Origin: a virus
Reading direction: 5' to 3' (one strand)
DNA: 61,786 nt
IMG/VR virus record: IMGVR_UViG_3300021960_009997
Coordinates: 1 to 61,786 of that record
A program made the position numbers and the translations under genes. The notes under the pieces were generated by a model, which was not told the origin of the DNA, did not search any database, and saw nothing but the letters and a program-made list of their open reading frames with translations. Shown here in pieces: positions 26,470 through 33,357 of the stretch. How positions within the stretch are numbered: position 1 is the first letter of the stretch; every line of letters begins with the position of its first letter.

Positions 26470-26477
26470 TATAAATA
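26470..26477 (+). promoter_or_regulatory. TATAAATA motif 5 nt before gp2
   Basis: TATAAATA on the plus strand lies in the 18-base gap between the radical SAM gene and gp2, ending 5 bases before the gp2 ATG. It is embedded in a short palindrome (CCATTATAAATAATGG). If used, the transcript would be leaderless. Confidence 0.4.
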
Positions 26478-26482
26478 ATGGT

Positions 26483-27058
26483 ATGGCTAATCCATTCCAA
26501 GACATACGAGCCAAAGCTGGCGAGCAAGACCGTTCATTCAGATGGTACCAAGATGCTGTCCGAAAAATGGCTAACGGTATCAATACGTTTGCTGAAGTGT
26601 CTCGTACAGACATAGGAAGTTTTACAAGCAAGTTAGAACCCGGTAATATGTATATGTTTCAATACGATCCTAAGTATAAAGAAACATTACCATATTATGA
26701 CAGGTTCCCTCTTTGTCTACCCTTTGACGATATTAGCGGGGGTTTCGTAGGCATAAACTTTCACTATCTACCTTATTTAAGAAGGGCCCAGCTTCTTGGT
26801 AATCTAATGGACTTTACAGATAGAGCATTAACTGAAAAAAGTAAAATTGAAATCAGTTGGAGTTTGTTAAAAAACTTTGGTAGATTTCCGGAAGTAAAAC
26901 CTTCAGTAAAAAAATATCTATACAGTCAAGTACAAAGCAGATTTGTAAAAATAGAACCTGAGCATTGGAAAGCCTCTATCTTTTTGCCAACACATGATTT
27001 TGCAAAAGCAACCCAAGATAAAGTTTATAGAGACAGCAGAGACAAAATAAATGGCTAA
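26483..27058 (+). CDS. 2: DNA end protector protein gp2-like
   Basis: The 191-residue protein matches the gp2 family of T4-like marine phages: LEPGNMYMFQYDPKYKE, LPYYDRFPLCLPF and GFVGINFHYLPYLRR (residues 50-95). A C-terminal VYRDSR is typical. In T4, gp2 binds the ends of packaged DNA and protects the injected genome from RecBCD. Placement next to gp4 agrees, since both act at head completion. Its stop overlaps the start of the tube-initiator gene by 8 bases. Confidence 0.8.
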   Translation: MANPFQDIRAKAGEQDRSFRWYQDAVRKMANGINTFAEVSRTDIGSFTSKLEPGNMYMFQYDPKYKETLPYYDRFPLCLPFDDISGGFVGINFHYLPYLRRAQLLGNLMDFTDRALTEKSKIEISWSLLKNFGRFPEVKPSVKKYLYSQVQSRFVKIEPEHWKASIFLPTHDFAKATQDKVYRDSRDKING

Positions 27059-27680
27059 GTCCTACTTTAACAATAAAAATTTTTCAGCATTTATAGCTTC
27101 AAACGCCCCGCAAAGAAGCGATAGGTTTGAAGTGCTAATAACAATACCTGATATACTAAGAGATGCTTATCCAGGAACAGGCAGTCAAACCATCAGCTTG
27201 ATGTGTGAAGAGGCTCAGTTACCAGGATACAGTGCAACAAATGTTCCTGTAAAAATAGGCGCATGGACAGAATTTAGAAATCAAAATCTTGAATTTTTAA
27301 CTCAAGATGTGGTATTTACTTTTGTATCAGACGACAGCCTCGCTATTCGAGGACTATTTGAAAAGTGGATTGAATTAACAGTAAGTCCCGTATCAAAAGA
27401 AATAGAATTTCCTGTATTGATACAAAAAAATATAATAGTACGAGCTTTAGATAGGCAAGATAATGTAAGGGCAGAATATCTTTTACTCGATTGTACCCCT
27501 AAACTTATCAATATCAATCAGTTATCTTGGAGTAACACATCTTTGATGAGAATATCTGTTTCATTTTCAGCGAGAAAGTGGGTAAGACTTGGCCTCGAAG
27601 GTGCAGTAACAGATGAATTAAAAGAAAAATTGAGATCAACGGGATTACTTAATAGATTATTTAATGCAATTTTTGATTAG
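27051..27680 (+). CDS. 54: Tail tube-like baseplate protein (gp54-like)
   Basis: The 209-residue protein has tube-protein features: RSDRFEVLITIPDILRDAYPG near the start, MCEEAQLPGYS at about residue 50, FVSDDSLAIRGLFEKWIE, and a C-terminal RISVSFSARKW. These fit the gp19/gp54/gp48 tube fold. As gp48 is found elsewhere and this gene is followed by gp26 and the tape measure, the tail-tube initiator gp54 is the best match; a tube paralogue is the alternative. T4 gp54 is longer (320 residues). Confidence 0.65.
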   Translation: MAKSYFNNKNFSAFIASNAPQRSDRFEVLITIPDILRDAYPGTGSQTISLMCEEAQLPGYSATNVPVKIGAWTEFRNQNLEFLTQDVVFTFVSDDSLAIRGLFEKWIELTVSPVSKEIEFPVLIQKNIIVRALDRQDNVRAEYLLLDCTPKLININQLSWSNTSLMRISVSFSARKWVRLGLEGAVTDELKEKLRSTGLLNRLFNAIFD

Positions 27681-27696
27681 AATATAGGAGATTATA

Positions 27697-28389
27697 ATGA
27701 AGTTACCTACAGTGGTGGTACCGGAGTTTGAAATAGAGGTACCCGGAATGAAAGAGGCTTTAAAGTTTAGGCCTTTTTTAGTGAAAGAAAATAAAATATT
27801 AACACTTGCGCTTGAAGGCGGAGAAGTGATAGATCAGGTTAGAGCTGTACAGCAGGTTATTTCTAATTGTTGTATAACAGAAATTGCTGTAGATACTTTA
27901 CCGTTGTATCAGTTACAGTGGATATTTATAAAATTGAAAAGTAAATCAGTAGGAGACGTTCAATCATATATATTGACCTGTGGTAAGTGCGAAAACAAAA
28001 TAAACTACGATATGGATATAAACGATTTTAAGGTTTACGGAAATGTTGAAGAATCTAAGAAAAAAATAGAAATTACTGAAGAAGCGGGAATTGTTTTTAA
28101 ATACCCATCAGCGCTCAAACAGGCCAACAGTGCAAATGAAAAAGATGAAGACCTAATATATTCCTGCATTGAGTACATTTATAATGACCAAGAAGTTATT
28201 TACAAAGATGATATAACAAAAGAAGAATTAACAGAATGGATTGATAATTTACCTGTTACAATGACAGAAAAAATAGGTGAGTTTTTTGTTGATATGCCGT
28301 TGTTAGGACACCGGTTAGAATATAAATGCAATGAGTGTGGCAACAATAACATTACAGCTATAAATGGTTATGAGCATTTTTTCGTTTAA
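27697..28389 (+). CDS. 26: Baseplate hub assembly protein gp26-like
   Basis: The 230-residue protein matches T4 gp26 (208 residues): residues 24-35 read FRPFLVKENKIL, typical of the T4 baseplate Pfam family. Cys95, Cys98 (TCGKC) and Cys211, Cys214 (CNEC) form a likely zinc ribbon. A GGAG ribosome site precedes the ATG. The last codons contain a perfect T TTT TTC slippery heptamer (28377-28383), and the -1 frame continues open for 61 codons into a 43+ residue downstream frame, so part of the translation products may be a fusion of about 290 residues. Likely a chaperone or hub factor acting in tail assembly before the tape measure encoded next. Confidence 0.8.
   Translation: MKLPTVVVPEFEIEVPGMKEALKFRPFLVKENKILTLALEGGEVIDQVRAVQQVISNCCITEIAVDTLPLYQLQWIFIKLKSKSVGDVQSYILTCGKCENKINYDMDINDFKVYGNVEESKKKIEITEEAGIVFKYPSALKQANSANEKDEDLIYSCIEYIYNDQEVIYKDDITKEELTEWIDNLPVTMTEKIGEFFVDMPLLGHRLEYKCNECGNNNITAINGYEHFFV
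28377..28383 (+). promoter_or_regulatory. Candidate -1 ribosomal frameshift site T TTT TTC
   Basis: In the gp26 reading frame the sequence is CAT TTT TTC GTT TAA, so the heptamer T-TTT-TTC has the X-XXY-YYZ form used for -1 frameshifting, two codons before the stop. Slippage leads into the open frame ending at 28568. No strong downstream pseudoknot is obvious to me by eye. Confidence 0.55.
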
Positions 28390-28439
28390 CTCTTTCTCAG
28401 GATTCGTTAGAAAATTATTATAAAACGAATTTCTTATTA

Positions 28440-28568
28440 ATGCAAGAACATCAATGGGGTTTGAGTGAAATAGAAAATATGATGCCCTGGGAAAGAGAGA
28501 TATATGTAGCAATGTTAGTACAACACCTAAAGAAAAAGGCTGAAAAACAAAAAGAGCAAAATAGATGA
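28440..28568 (+). CDS. Short frame after gp26 (frameshift extension or small protein)
   Basis: From the ATG at 28440 this codes 42 residues beginning MQEHQWGLSEIENMMPW and ending in a Lys/Gln/Glu-rich helix. The frame is open back to 28374 and the upstream part, SLENYYKTNFLLMQEH, reads like real protein, yet has no ATG and no ribosome site. This suggests translation by -1 frameshifting from gp26 at 28377-28383. The arrangement recalls tail-assembly chaperone pairs (gpG/gpGT type) directly before a tape measure. Its stop overlaps the tape-measure ATG (ATGA). Independent initiation at 28440 is the alternative. Confidence 0.65.
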   Translation: MQEHQWGLSEIENMMPWEREIYVAMLVQHLKKKAEKQKEQNR

Positions 28569-30493
28569 AAATAGAAGGTAGAAACATATTAGATGAAGGA
28601 TTTGGCCCCTCCAATATAAGAAATGAAAAGGGACGATTCGGCAACAAGGAAAATGTAGCCAATTTATCAAATATGATAAGACAGGGCGCAGGCGAAGGGT
28701 TCGCTGCTATCGGTGCAAAACAATCTGCTATTTCGAGAGGTGCGGGTGTAGTTGCTCAAAACATGGGCAGCAATACTTTAGAAGTCCAGCGTATATTAGA
28801 ATCTACAAATGATGCAACAAAAGAAGAATTTAAGAAACTAACAGAGTTAATGGCAAATCGAATAGGTGCAACAGGAAAGGCACAAGAAAAAGCCTTGAAA
28901 GATATTGCTGTACAAATGGAAAAGATAAAAATTGTTGCGGGTGAAGAAGGCGAAAACATTTCTAAAGCTCTTGGTTTTGACGAAGCAAATAAGCAAATGC
29001 AAGGAAGTGCTTTTTCTGCTGTTGCTAAAGCTACTGTTGTAGATCCGGTTAAAGATTTCTTTGGATACGGTCCTAAAAATAATAAAGGATTCTTAGGAGA
29101 CAAAGGTATAGGTAAACCCTTTGCAGTAATGAGAGCCCGTAGAAATTTCAATGCTAAAGAGCAGGCAGCGCAAAACCTTGCAGAAGATTCACAAAGCGCT
29201 GCATTAAAATCTATGGGTGGTGGATTAGATGTAGAAAACAATTCTGTTCCTGAATTGTTGCAAGAATCAAAAGTCATATTAGAAGAAATTAGAGACGGAC
29301 AAAACACCGGTTCTGGTCCTATGTTTGGTCCTATGGGTTTTGGTGGGTTATTCACTGCTTTACTGCCTTTAGCAAAACTTGCAGGAATAGCAGTTGCTAT
29401 AGCTTCTTTATTGGCAGTTGCTAAATTAATAGCAGATGCTATTCCAGGTATTGAGATGACAGACGTTATCAATGCGGAATCCAACGCGTTAAGGGGGATG
29501 GACGCTGCAAGGAATCCCCCGGATACCAATGCTGCCCCGGATACCAATGGTGTAACTTCTGCTATTGATGATACAACAAAAGTTTTGAGTGAGGCTGAAT
29601 TCGTGGGTCCGTCAAAGCCCCCTTCAATTATGAACCGAGTTGTGAGCGCAGGAAGTGATCTGATTAGCGGCGCAAAAGGTATGGTAGGCAAGGGTTTAGA
29701 TTTCCTGGGGAGTAACAAAGTGTCAGGAACATTGACCGGCGTACAAGTAGCTATGGATTTGCGCGAACAATATAATACTATTGAAGAAGCAAATGCTGCT
29801 TTAGAAATGGGCGAAATAACACCAGAAGAACACCAACTCGTTGTTGATGATATACGAAACACCACCACTGGAAGATTAAGTGGCACAGCTTTAGGTACTG
29901 CTGGTGCAATCATCGCCGGCGCCGCGACCTCTGTAGCTGTCGGTGGTATTGCTGCGCCCATAGCTGCCGCGGCAGCTGTTGGTGTTGGTCTTTACAAAGC
30001 AGGTGAAGCTATCGGTGATTCTTTTGTCACAACCCCCGAGGAAGCAGCATTTGACGAAGCTAAAGAAAAAGGTTTGTATGACGAAAACTTGTTTTCAAAA
30101 AGTACGATAAACGAAGATCTGTTAGCAGAAGAAACAAACCCTCGGATATTAAAAGCAATTATAGATGATGCTGATTTGACTGAAGAAGACATGAAAAAGG
30201 TTCAAGCAAGACTTTTTGAGATTCAAAATCCTTCTATGGATGTGTCTTCTTTAGAAAGCACAACACAAACTTCAGCAGACAGTATAGACACAATGCCTAT
30301 TCCTACAGGAGATGCTGTTGAACACACCACTGCCTTGGCATCAAACACCAACACCCAAGCTCCTGTAGTCAATAATGTGACTAACAATAACAATAATAGT
30401 TCAAGTAGCAATGCTACTAATGTGTTTAGTCAGCCCCTGAGAAATGATAATAATAGTTGGAGTTTATATTCAACACAGAGAGTCTTAGGATAA
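28565..30493 (+). CDS. 29: Tape measure / baseplate hub protein, gp29-like
   Basis: The 642-residue protein occupies the gp29 position after gp26. It has an Ala/Lys/Glu-rich helical first part (residues 60-210), a hydrophobic segment near residues 262-295 (LLPLAKLAGIAVAIASLLAV), and a second around 435-475 (Ala/Gly/Val-rich). The C-terminus is Asn/Ser-rich (VVNNVTNNNNNSSSS) and ends WSLYSTQRVLG, as in tape-measure tails of T4-like phages. T4 gp29 (590 residues) sets tail length. Followed at once by a strong bidirectional terminator, so it closes the plus-strand operon. Confidence 0.75.
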   Translation: MKIEGRNILDEGFGPSNIRNEKGRFGNKENVANLSNMIRQGAGEGFAAIGAKQSAISRGAGVVAQNMGSNTLEVQRILESTNDATKEEFKKLTELMANRIGATGKAQEKALKDIAVQMEKIKIVAGEEGENISKALGFDEANKQMQGSAFSAVAKATVVDPVKDFFGYGPKNNKGFLGDKGIGKPFAVMRARRNFNAKEQAAQNLAEDSQSAALKSMGGGLDVENNSVPELLQESKVILEEIRDGQNTGSGPMFGPMGFGGLFTALLPLAKLAGIAVAIASLLAVAKLIADAIPGIEMTDVINAESNALRGMDAARNPPDTNAAPDTNGVTSAIDDTTKVLSEAEFVGPSKPPSIMNRVVSAGSDLISGAKGMVGKGLDFLGSNKVSGTLTGVQVAMDLREQYNTIEEANAALEMGEITPEEHQLVVDDIRNTTTGRLSGTALGTAGAIIAGAATSVAVGGIAAPIAAAAAVGVGLYKAGEAIGDSFVTTPEEAAFDEAKEKGLYDENLFSKSTINEDLLAEETNPRILKAIIDDADLTEEDMKKVQARLFEIQNPSMDVSSLESTTQTSADSIDTMPIPTGDAVEHTTALASNTNTQAPVVNNVTNNNNNSSSSNATNVFSQPLRNDNNSWSLYSTQRVLG

Positions 30494-30494
30494 A

Positions 30495-30520
30495 AAAAAG
30501 GGGGCCTAAGCCCCCTTTTT
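30495..30520. terminator. Bidirectional Rho-independent terminator
   Basis: A run of A, then GGGGGC, a CTAA loop, GCCCCC and a run of T form a hairpin with U-tracts on both strands. It ends the plus-strand tape-measure operon and the minus-strand gp32 transcript, whose stops are 2 and 14 bases away. Confidence 0.95.
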
Positions 30521-30533
30521 GTCTGACTAACTA

Positions 30534-31448
30534 TTAGTCATCATTTGCAAGTTTAGCAAAGTATGATAGTGTATCATCCTCGTCATCAGCATCAACCTGT
30601 GTGGGTGCTGTAGGTGTTGCCAGCTTAGTAACCTTTTCCATGAAGTTATCATCAGCAGCGTCTCCTGTTTGAGAGGAAATACTTTCTGCTGTGCCTACCC
30701 TGGCACTGTTACCCAACACAAAGTCCAACTTCTTCTTCAATTCATCATATGACTTGAAGTTGCTTGGATCAGTAATTGCTGCAAGTGAGTGTTGCTGATT
30801 CCAAATAGCCTCGATAGCGTCATCGCTATCTGATACAGGACTTGGAGCTGCAAACTCAGACTTGTCGTAGTTACGATATCCTTCTACCTGACGAATCTTC
30901 AATTTGAAGTTAGCACCATCCCAAAAGTCAAAAGGATTCATTGGTGCTTCATCTTGGAACTCAGGCTGCATGGCATCTTTAATCTTGTCAAAGATCTTCT
31001 TGCCAAACTTGTAAAGGAATACCTTGCCGTTGTTAGAAGGATTACCTGAATCCTCAACAACAAGAATGTTAGCGTAGTAAGAGAGGCGACGCTTCTGCTT
31101 ACGTGCAATTTCTTTATTAGCTTCTACACCACTGTTCCAAAGCTCTGAGTTGAGTTCTGATACAGGGTCAGTCTGCTTGAGTGTAGTAAGTGAGTTTTCA
31201 ATATACCACTTACCTGTAGGACCTTGGAACCCGTGATTGAACATCTGTACCCAAGGCATATCCTCGCCTTGAGGTGCAGGAAGGAATCGAATAACAGCGT
31301 ATCCGTTGCCTGCGTTATCTACTGTGGGTTTCCACTCGTTAGAATCATCATTACGTTGCTGAGGGGCGTCAAGTTTTTCGACTTCCTTCATCAATGAATC
31401 AAAGTTGCCACGAGCCTTGCGAAGGTCTGAAAGGGAATTAAAAGCCAT
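30534..31448 (-). CDS. 32: Single-stranded DNA-binding protein gp32
   Basis: The 304-residue protein (T4: 301) is a clear gp32. The N-terminus has the basic cooperative-binding motif (LRKARGNFDSL), and the core has YAVIRFLPAP, WVQMFNHGFQG and YYANILVVED, the OB-fold of this family. Zinc-binding Cys/His residues seen in T4 gp32 are not evident in the expected region, as in many marine homologues. The C-terminal tail is acidic (DDEDD), the region through which gp32 contacts gp59 and other replication proteins. It is followed by the terminator at 30495 and preceded by the gp59-gp33 block. Confidence 0.93.
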   Translation of the reverse strand: MAFNSLSDLRKARGNFDSLMKEVEKLDAPQQRNDDSNEWKPTVDNAGNGYAVIRFLPAPQGEDMPWVQMFNHGFQGPTGKWYIENSLTTLKQTDPVSELNSELWNSGVEANKEIARKQKRRLSYYANILVVEDSGNPSNNGKVFLYKFGKKIFDKIKDAMQPEFQDEAPMNPFDFWDGANFKLKIRQVEGYRNYDKSEFAAPSPVSDSDDAIEAIWNQQHSLAAITDPSNFKSYDELKKKLDFVLGNSARVGTAESISSQTGDAADDNFMEKVTKLATPTAPTQVDADDEDDTLSYFAKLANDD

Positions 31449-31487
31449 ATTATTTCTCCGTATATGCGTTATATGTGCGATGTATGT

Positions 31488-31664
31488 TTAGTTATTACTT
31501 CTTGTATATTCGTATGTGTCAAGGACTTCATCTAAATCAATTTCTTTTAGATCCTCAATACTATTTATACTCTTTAAAACCTTGTCGATTTCTCGTTCAG
31601 GTTTTTCTTTTCCAACCTTATGGATTCTTTTTTCCTCAGGTTTTCTTTTTACTGATTTAGACAT
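31488..31664 (-). CDS. Small charged protein between gp59 and gp32
   Basis: The 58-residue protein runs from an ATG inside the last 16 bases of gp59 to a TAA at 31488. It is Lys/Glu-rich (VKRKPEEKRIHKVG) at the N-terminus and acidic at the C-terminus (EIDLDEVLDTYEY). No family recognised. The overlap with gp59 and colinearity with gp32 support a coupled replication-region gene. The short length leaves some doubt. Confidence 0.6.
   Translation of the reverse strand: MSKSVKRKPEEKRIHKVGKEKPEREIDKVLKSINSIEDLKEIDLDEVLDTYEYTRSNN
31562..31569 (-). promoter_or_regulatory. Candidate late promoter upstream of gp32
   Basis: TATAAATA on the minus strand within the 58-residue gene, 114 bases before the gp32 ATG. 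T4 gp32 also has several promoters, including late ones. Tentative because the site is in coding sequence. Confidence 0.35.
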
Positions 31665-32233
31665 TGTGCAAATTTTCCTGCAAATCTCTGTTTAACATTG
31701 TCTTTGTCAAACCTGACAAAGGGTTTGTATTTCTTCACTAACAAACAAATGTGTTCCAATACAAAGTCATTAGCGTAATCTTCAACATAAGGATATAACT
31801 TTTCCATAATAACAAGTGTCTCAATTTGTATATCCCCACCCATGTACATTCTGAAGATTAAAGGGTGTGTGCCTTCCATTGCTGACTTAGACCCTTCTTT
31901 TTCCATCCTAAATAAGATATTATCTAAGTCAGTATCTAAAGTATACAACATTCTTTTACGTCTTGTCAAGTAGTTTTTGTAATTATCTAAAAAATTTCCT
32001 GTATAGATATTGGCCGTTTCATTGCCCGATACAAAGTTGGCAACAAGTATTTCTATGATTTCAGATCTTTTATATGTGCAGGCCAAGTCATACATATATT
32101 TGGTGTCTTTCCGTTTCTCAAAAGAAGCTCTTAGGTTGCCTATACGACCCTTAGTAACAGTAATATCATACTTAGGATCGGTAAAGTGCAACCTTAAGGC
32201 CGCATATAATTTGTAGACTTCAAAAGCCGTCAT
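31649..32233 (-). CDS. 59: Helicase loader gp59
   Basis: The 194-residue protein (T4: 217) matches gp59, which loads the gp41 helicase on gp32-coated DNA. It opens TAFEVYKLYAALRLHF, followed by SFEKRKDTKYMYDLAC and later YLTRRKRMLYTLDTDL, typical of the helical gp59 fold. The gene order gp33-gp59-gp32 on one strand resembles T4's 33-59-32 group. It is 1 base from gp33. Confidence 0.88.
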   Translation of the reverse strand: MTAFEVYKLYAALRLHFTDPKYDITVTKGRIGNLRASFEKRKDTKYMYDLACTYKRSEIIEILVANFVSGNETANIYTGNFLDNYKNYLTRRKRMLYTLDTDLDNILFRMEKEGSKSAMEGTHPLIFRMYMGGDIQIETLVIMEKLYPYVEDYANDFVLEHICLLVKKYKPFVRFDKDNVKQRFAGKFAQCLNQ

Positions 32234-32234
32234 G

Positions 32235-32528
32235 TTAAAAAGGTAGCTTGTTAGATTTAACCTTAAGTAGATTCAAGTCTTGTGCTTCTGCTTCAAGTTT
32301 TTGCTTCAAGCTACTATTGATAATCTTGTTCACACTGTCCGCTTCAATTTCATTTTTTAAGCAATAGTCTAATAATACATCCATACAAGATTGTTCTGTG
32401 CGAAATGAATTGTTTTCTATATACTTTGAAAACTCAGCAGGGGTTCTGAATTCTTTGGTGATAAGAAATGTGTCTGTTGGTTTTTGTGTTTCAGCCATAA
32501 ATTCGTTTGTTATTACTTCTAAGTTCAC
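32235..32528 (-). CDS. 33: Late transcription coactivator gp33
   Basis: The 97-residue protein has the layout of T4 gp33 (112 residues): a helical core (TEQSCMDVLLDYCLKNEIEAD), a LKQKLEAEAQDLNLLK segment near residue 80 that parallels T4's IQSEAIDENLL, and a short hydrophobic C-terminus (KLPF) suited to bind the sliding clamp. gp33 bridges RNA polymerase, the clamp and late promoters such as TATAAATA. Position beside gp59 supports the assignment. Confidence 0.8.
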   Translation of the reverse strand: MNLEVITNEFMAETQKPTDTFLITKEFRTPAEFSKYIENNSFRTEQSCMDVLLDYCLKNEIEADSVNKIINSSLKQKLEAEAQDLNLLKVKSNKLPF

Positions 32529-32539
32529 TTACTACTCCA

Positions 32540-33097
32540 TTATCTATAAAATACGTGATTCTCTATTTCAGCCGTTGTAAATTCAACAAACTGCCATTGT
32601 GGATCTATTGTATTGTTATGATACCACAACGCTCCGTCTGTAGGATCGTTGTATATACCATTTATAACACCTGCAGCTACGTCCATAGCACGACCCCATG
32701 CCCACATATCTACAGGTATATCACTTTTACCATCACAATACCAACTAAACTGACATTGGTTTTTGAGAGGAACTATCTTATTACGCTCCATCAAAAACCA
32801 CGATGATATTGGTCCTTGATATATAACATCACAAAGATCGCCAGGATATCTTTCATCATTTTTACGATTAACTGCTACATAAGCAACAGCTACTTGTCCG
32901 TCTATAGGCTCACCTCGTGCTTCAAAGTAAATGTTTTTTGCTAAACATTCTACTTCTCTGTAAGTGGGGCCTGCTTCAAATACAAATTCTATGTTAATAG
33001 GATTAACTTGTTTTACAGGTTCATCTTTAACTACTAATTGTAGTACAGCTAATAAAAACGCTGCTGTCATTGCTGTTAAAAGTATTACCTTTTTCAT
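32540..33097 (-). CDS. SleB-type cell wall hydrolase (endolysin candidate)
   Basis: The 185-residue protein has an N-terminal membrane/signal segment (residues 4-22, VILLTAMTAAFLLAVLQLV) and a Hydrolase_2/SleB catalytic domain: ECLAKNIYFEARGEP with the catalytic Glu near residue 60, then AVAYVAVNRK, CQFSWYCDG and ALWYHNN. SleB enzymes are lytic transglycosylases acting on peptidoglycan. The signal anchor suggests a secreted or signal-arrest endolysin. AAGGAG precedes the ATG. It lies between gp33 and the tmRNA. As the gp5-like spike lacks lysozyme, this is the only peptidoglycan hydrolase recognised in the window. Confidence 0.85.
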   Translation of the reverse strand: MKKVILLTAMTAAFLLAVLQLVVKDEPVKQVNPINIEFVFEAGPTYREVECLAKNIYFEARGEPIDGQVAVAYVAVNRKNDERYPGDLCDVIYQGPISSWFLMERNKIVPLKNQCQFSWYCDGKSDIPVDMWAWGRAMDVAAGVINGIYNDPTDGALWYHNNTIDPQWQFVEFTTAEIENHVFYR

Positions 33098-33119
33098 ACA
33101 ATCTCCTTAGTAATTGGGC

Positions 33120-33345
33120 CCTTTTGCTTACAAGGTGGAACCCATACCCCGCTTAGCTTAAGCTGCTAAGGCGTAAACGTCATCATTTGCGTTTATTTTA
33201 AGTAGTTTTAACGTCTACTCTGACGACCCTCAAATTGTCTATTCTCTCGTCTGTCGAATCCAAAACGCCCCCTCATGTTTTATTGGTGGAGGCGAGGGGA
33301 GTCGAACCCCTGTCCAAACTCGTTTTACTTCAATCGTCAACGGGT
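33120..33345 (-). ncRNA. ssrA: Circularly permuted (two-piece) tmRNA
   Basis: On the minus strand the acceptor part comes first: a T arm (AGGGG-TTCGACT-CCCCT) and CGCCTCC-ACCA ending at 33284. After an 11-base spacer the second piece starts with GGGGGCG at 33272, then TTTTGGATTCGACAG. GGGGGCG pairs with CGCCTCC over seven pairs, with a G-U at the third pair, the alanyl-tRNA synthetase identity element. The tag frame starts with resume codon GCA at 33190 and ends with TAA at 33158, coding ANDDVYALAA. This is the inverted order of permuted tmRNA genes known from Alphaproteobacteria and Cyanobacteria. The mature 5' and 3' ends are estimates. A TATAAATA motif (33350-33357) lies just upstream. Confidence 0.93.
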
Positions 33346-33349
33346 AATA

Positions 33350-33357
33350 TATTTATA
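33350..33357 (-). promoter_or_regulatory. Late promoter motif for the tmRNA
   Basis: TATAAATA on the minus strand, directly after the stop codon of the AMP-ligase gene and about 6-8 bases before the start of the tmRNA acceptor piece. It suggests late expression of the tmRNA and the SleB hydrolase downstream. Confidence 0.55.

Noticed and set aside
27925-27934. TATTTATA in the gp26 gene as a minus-strand late promoter
   Set aside because: It would transcribe antisense to a structural operon with no minus-strand gene nearby.
28756-29961. Long open frame (401 codons) on the minus strand opposite the tape measure
   Set aside because: It mirrors an Ala/Ser-rich gene, has no ribosome site or operon context, and the plus-strand frame is clearly the tape measure.
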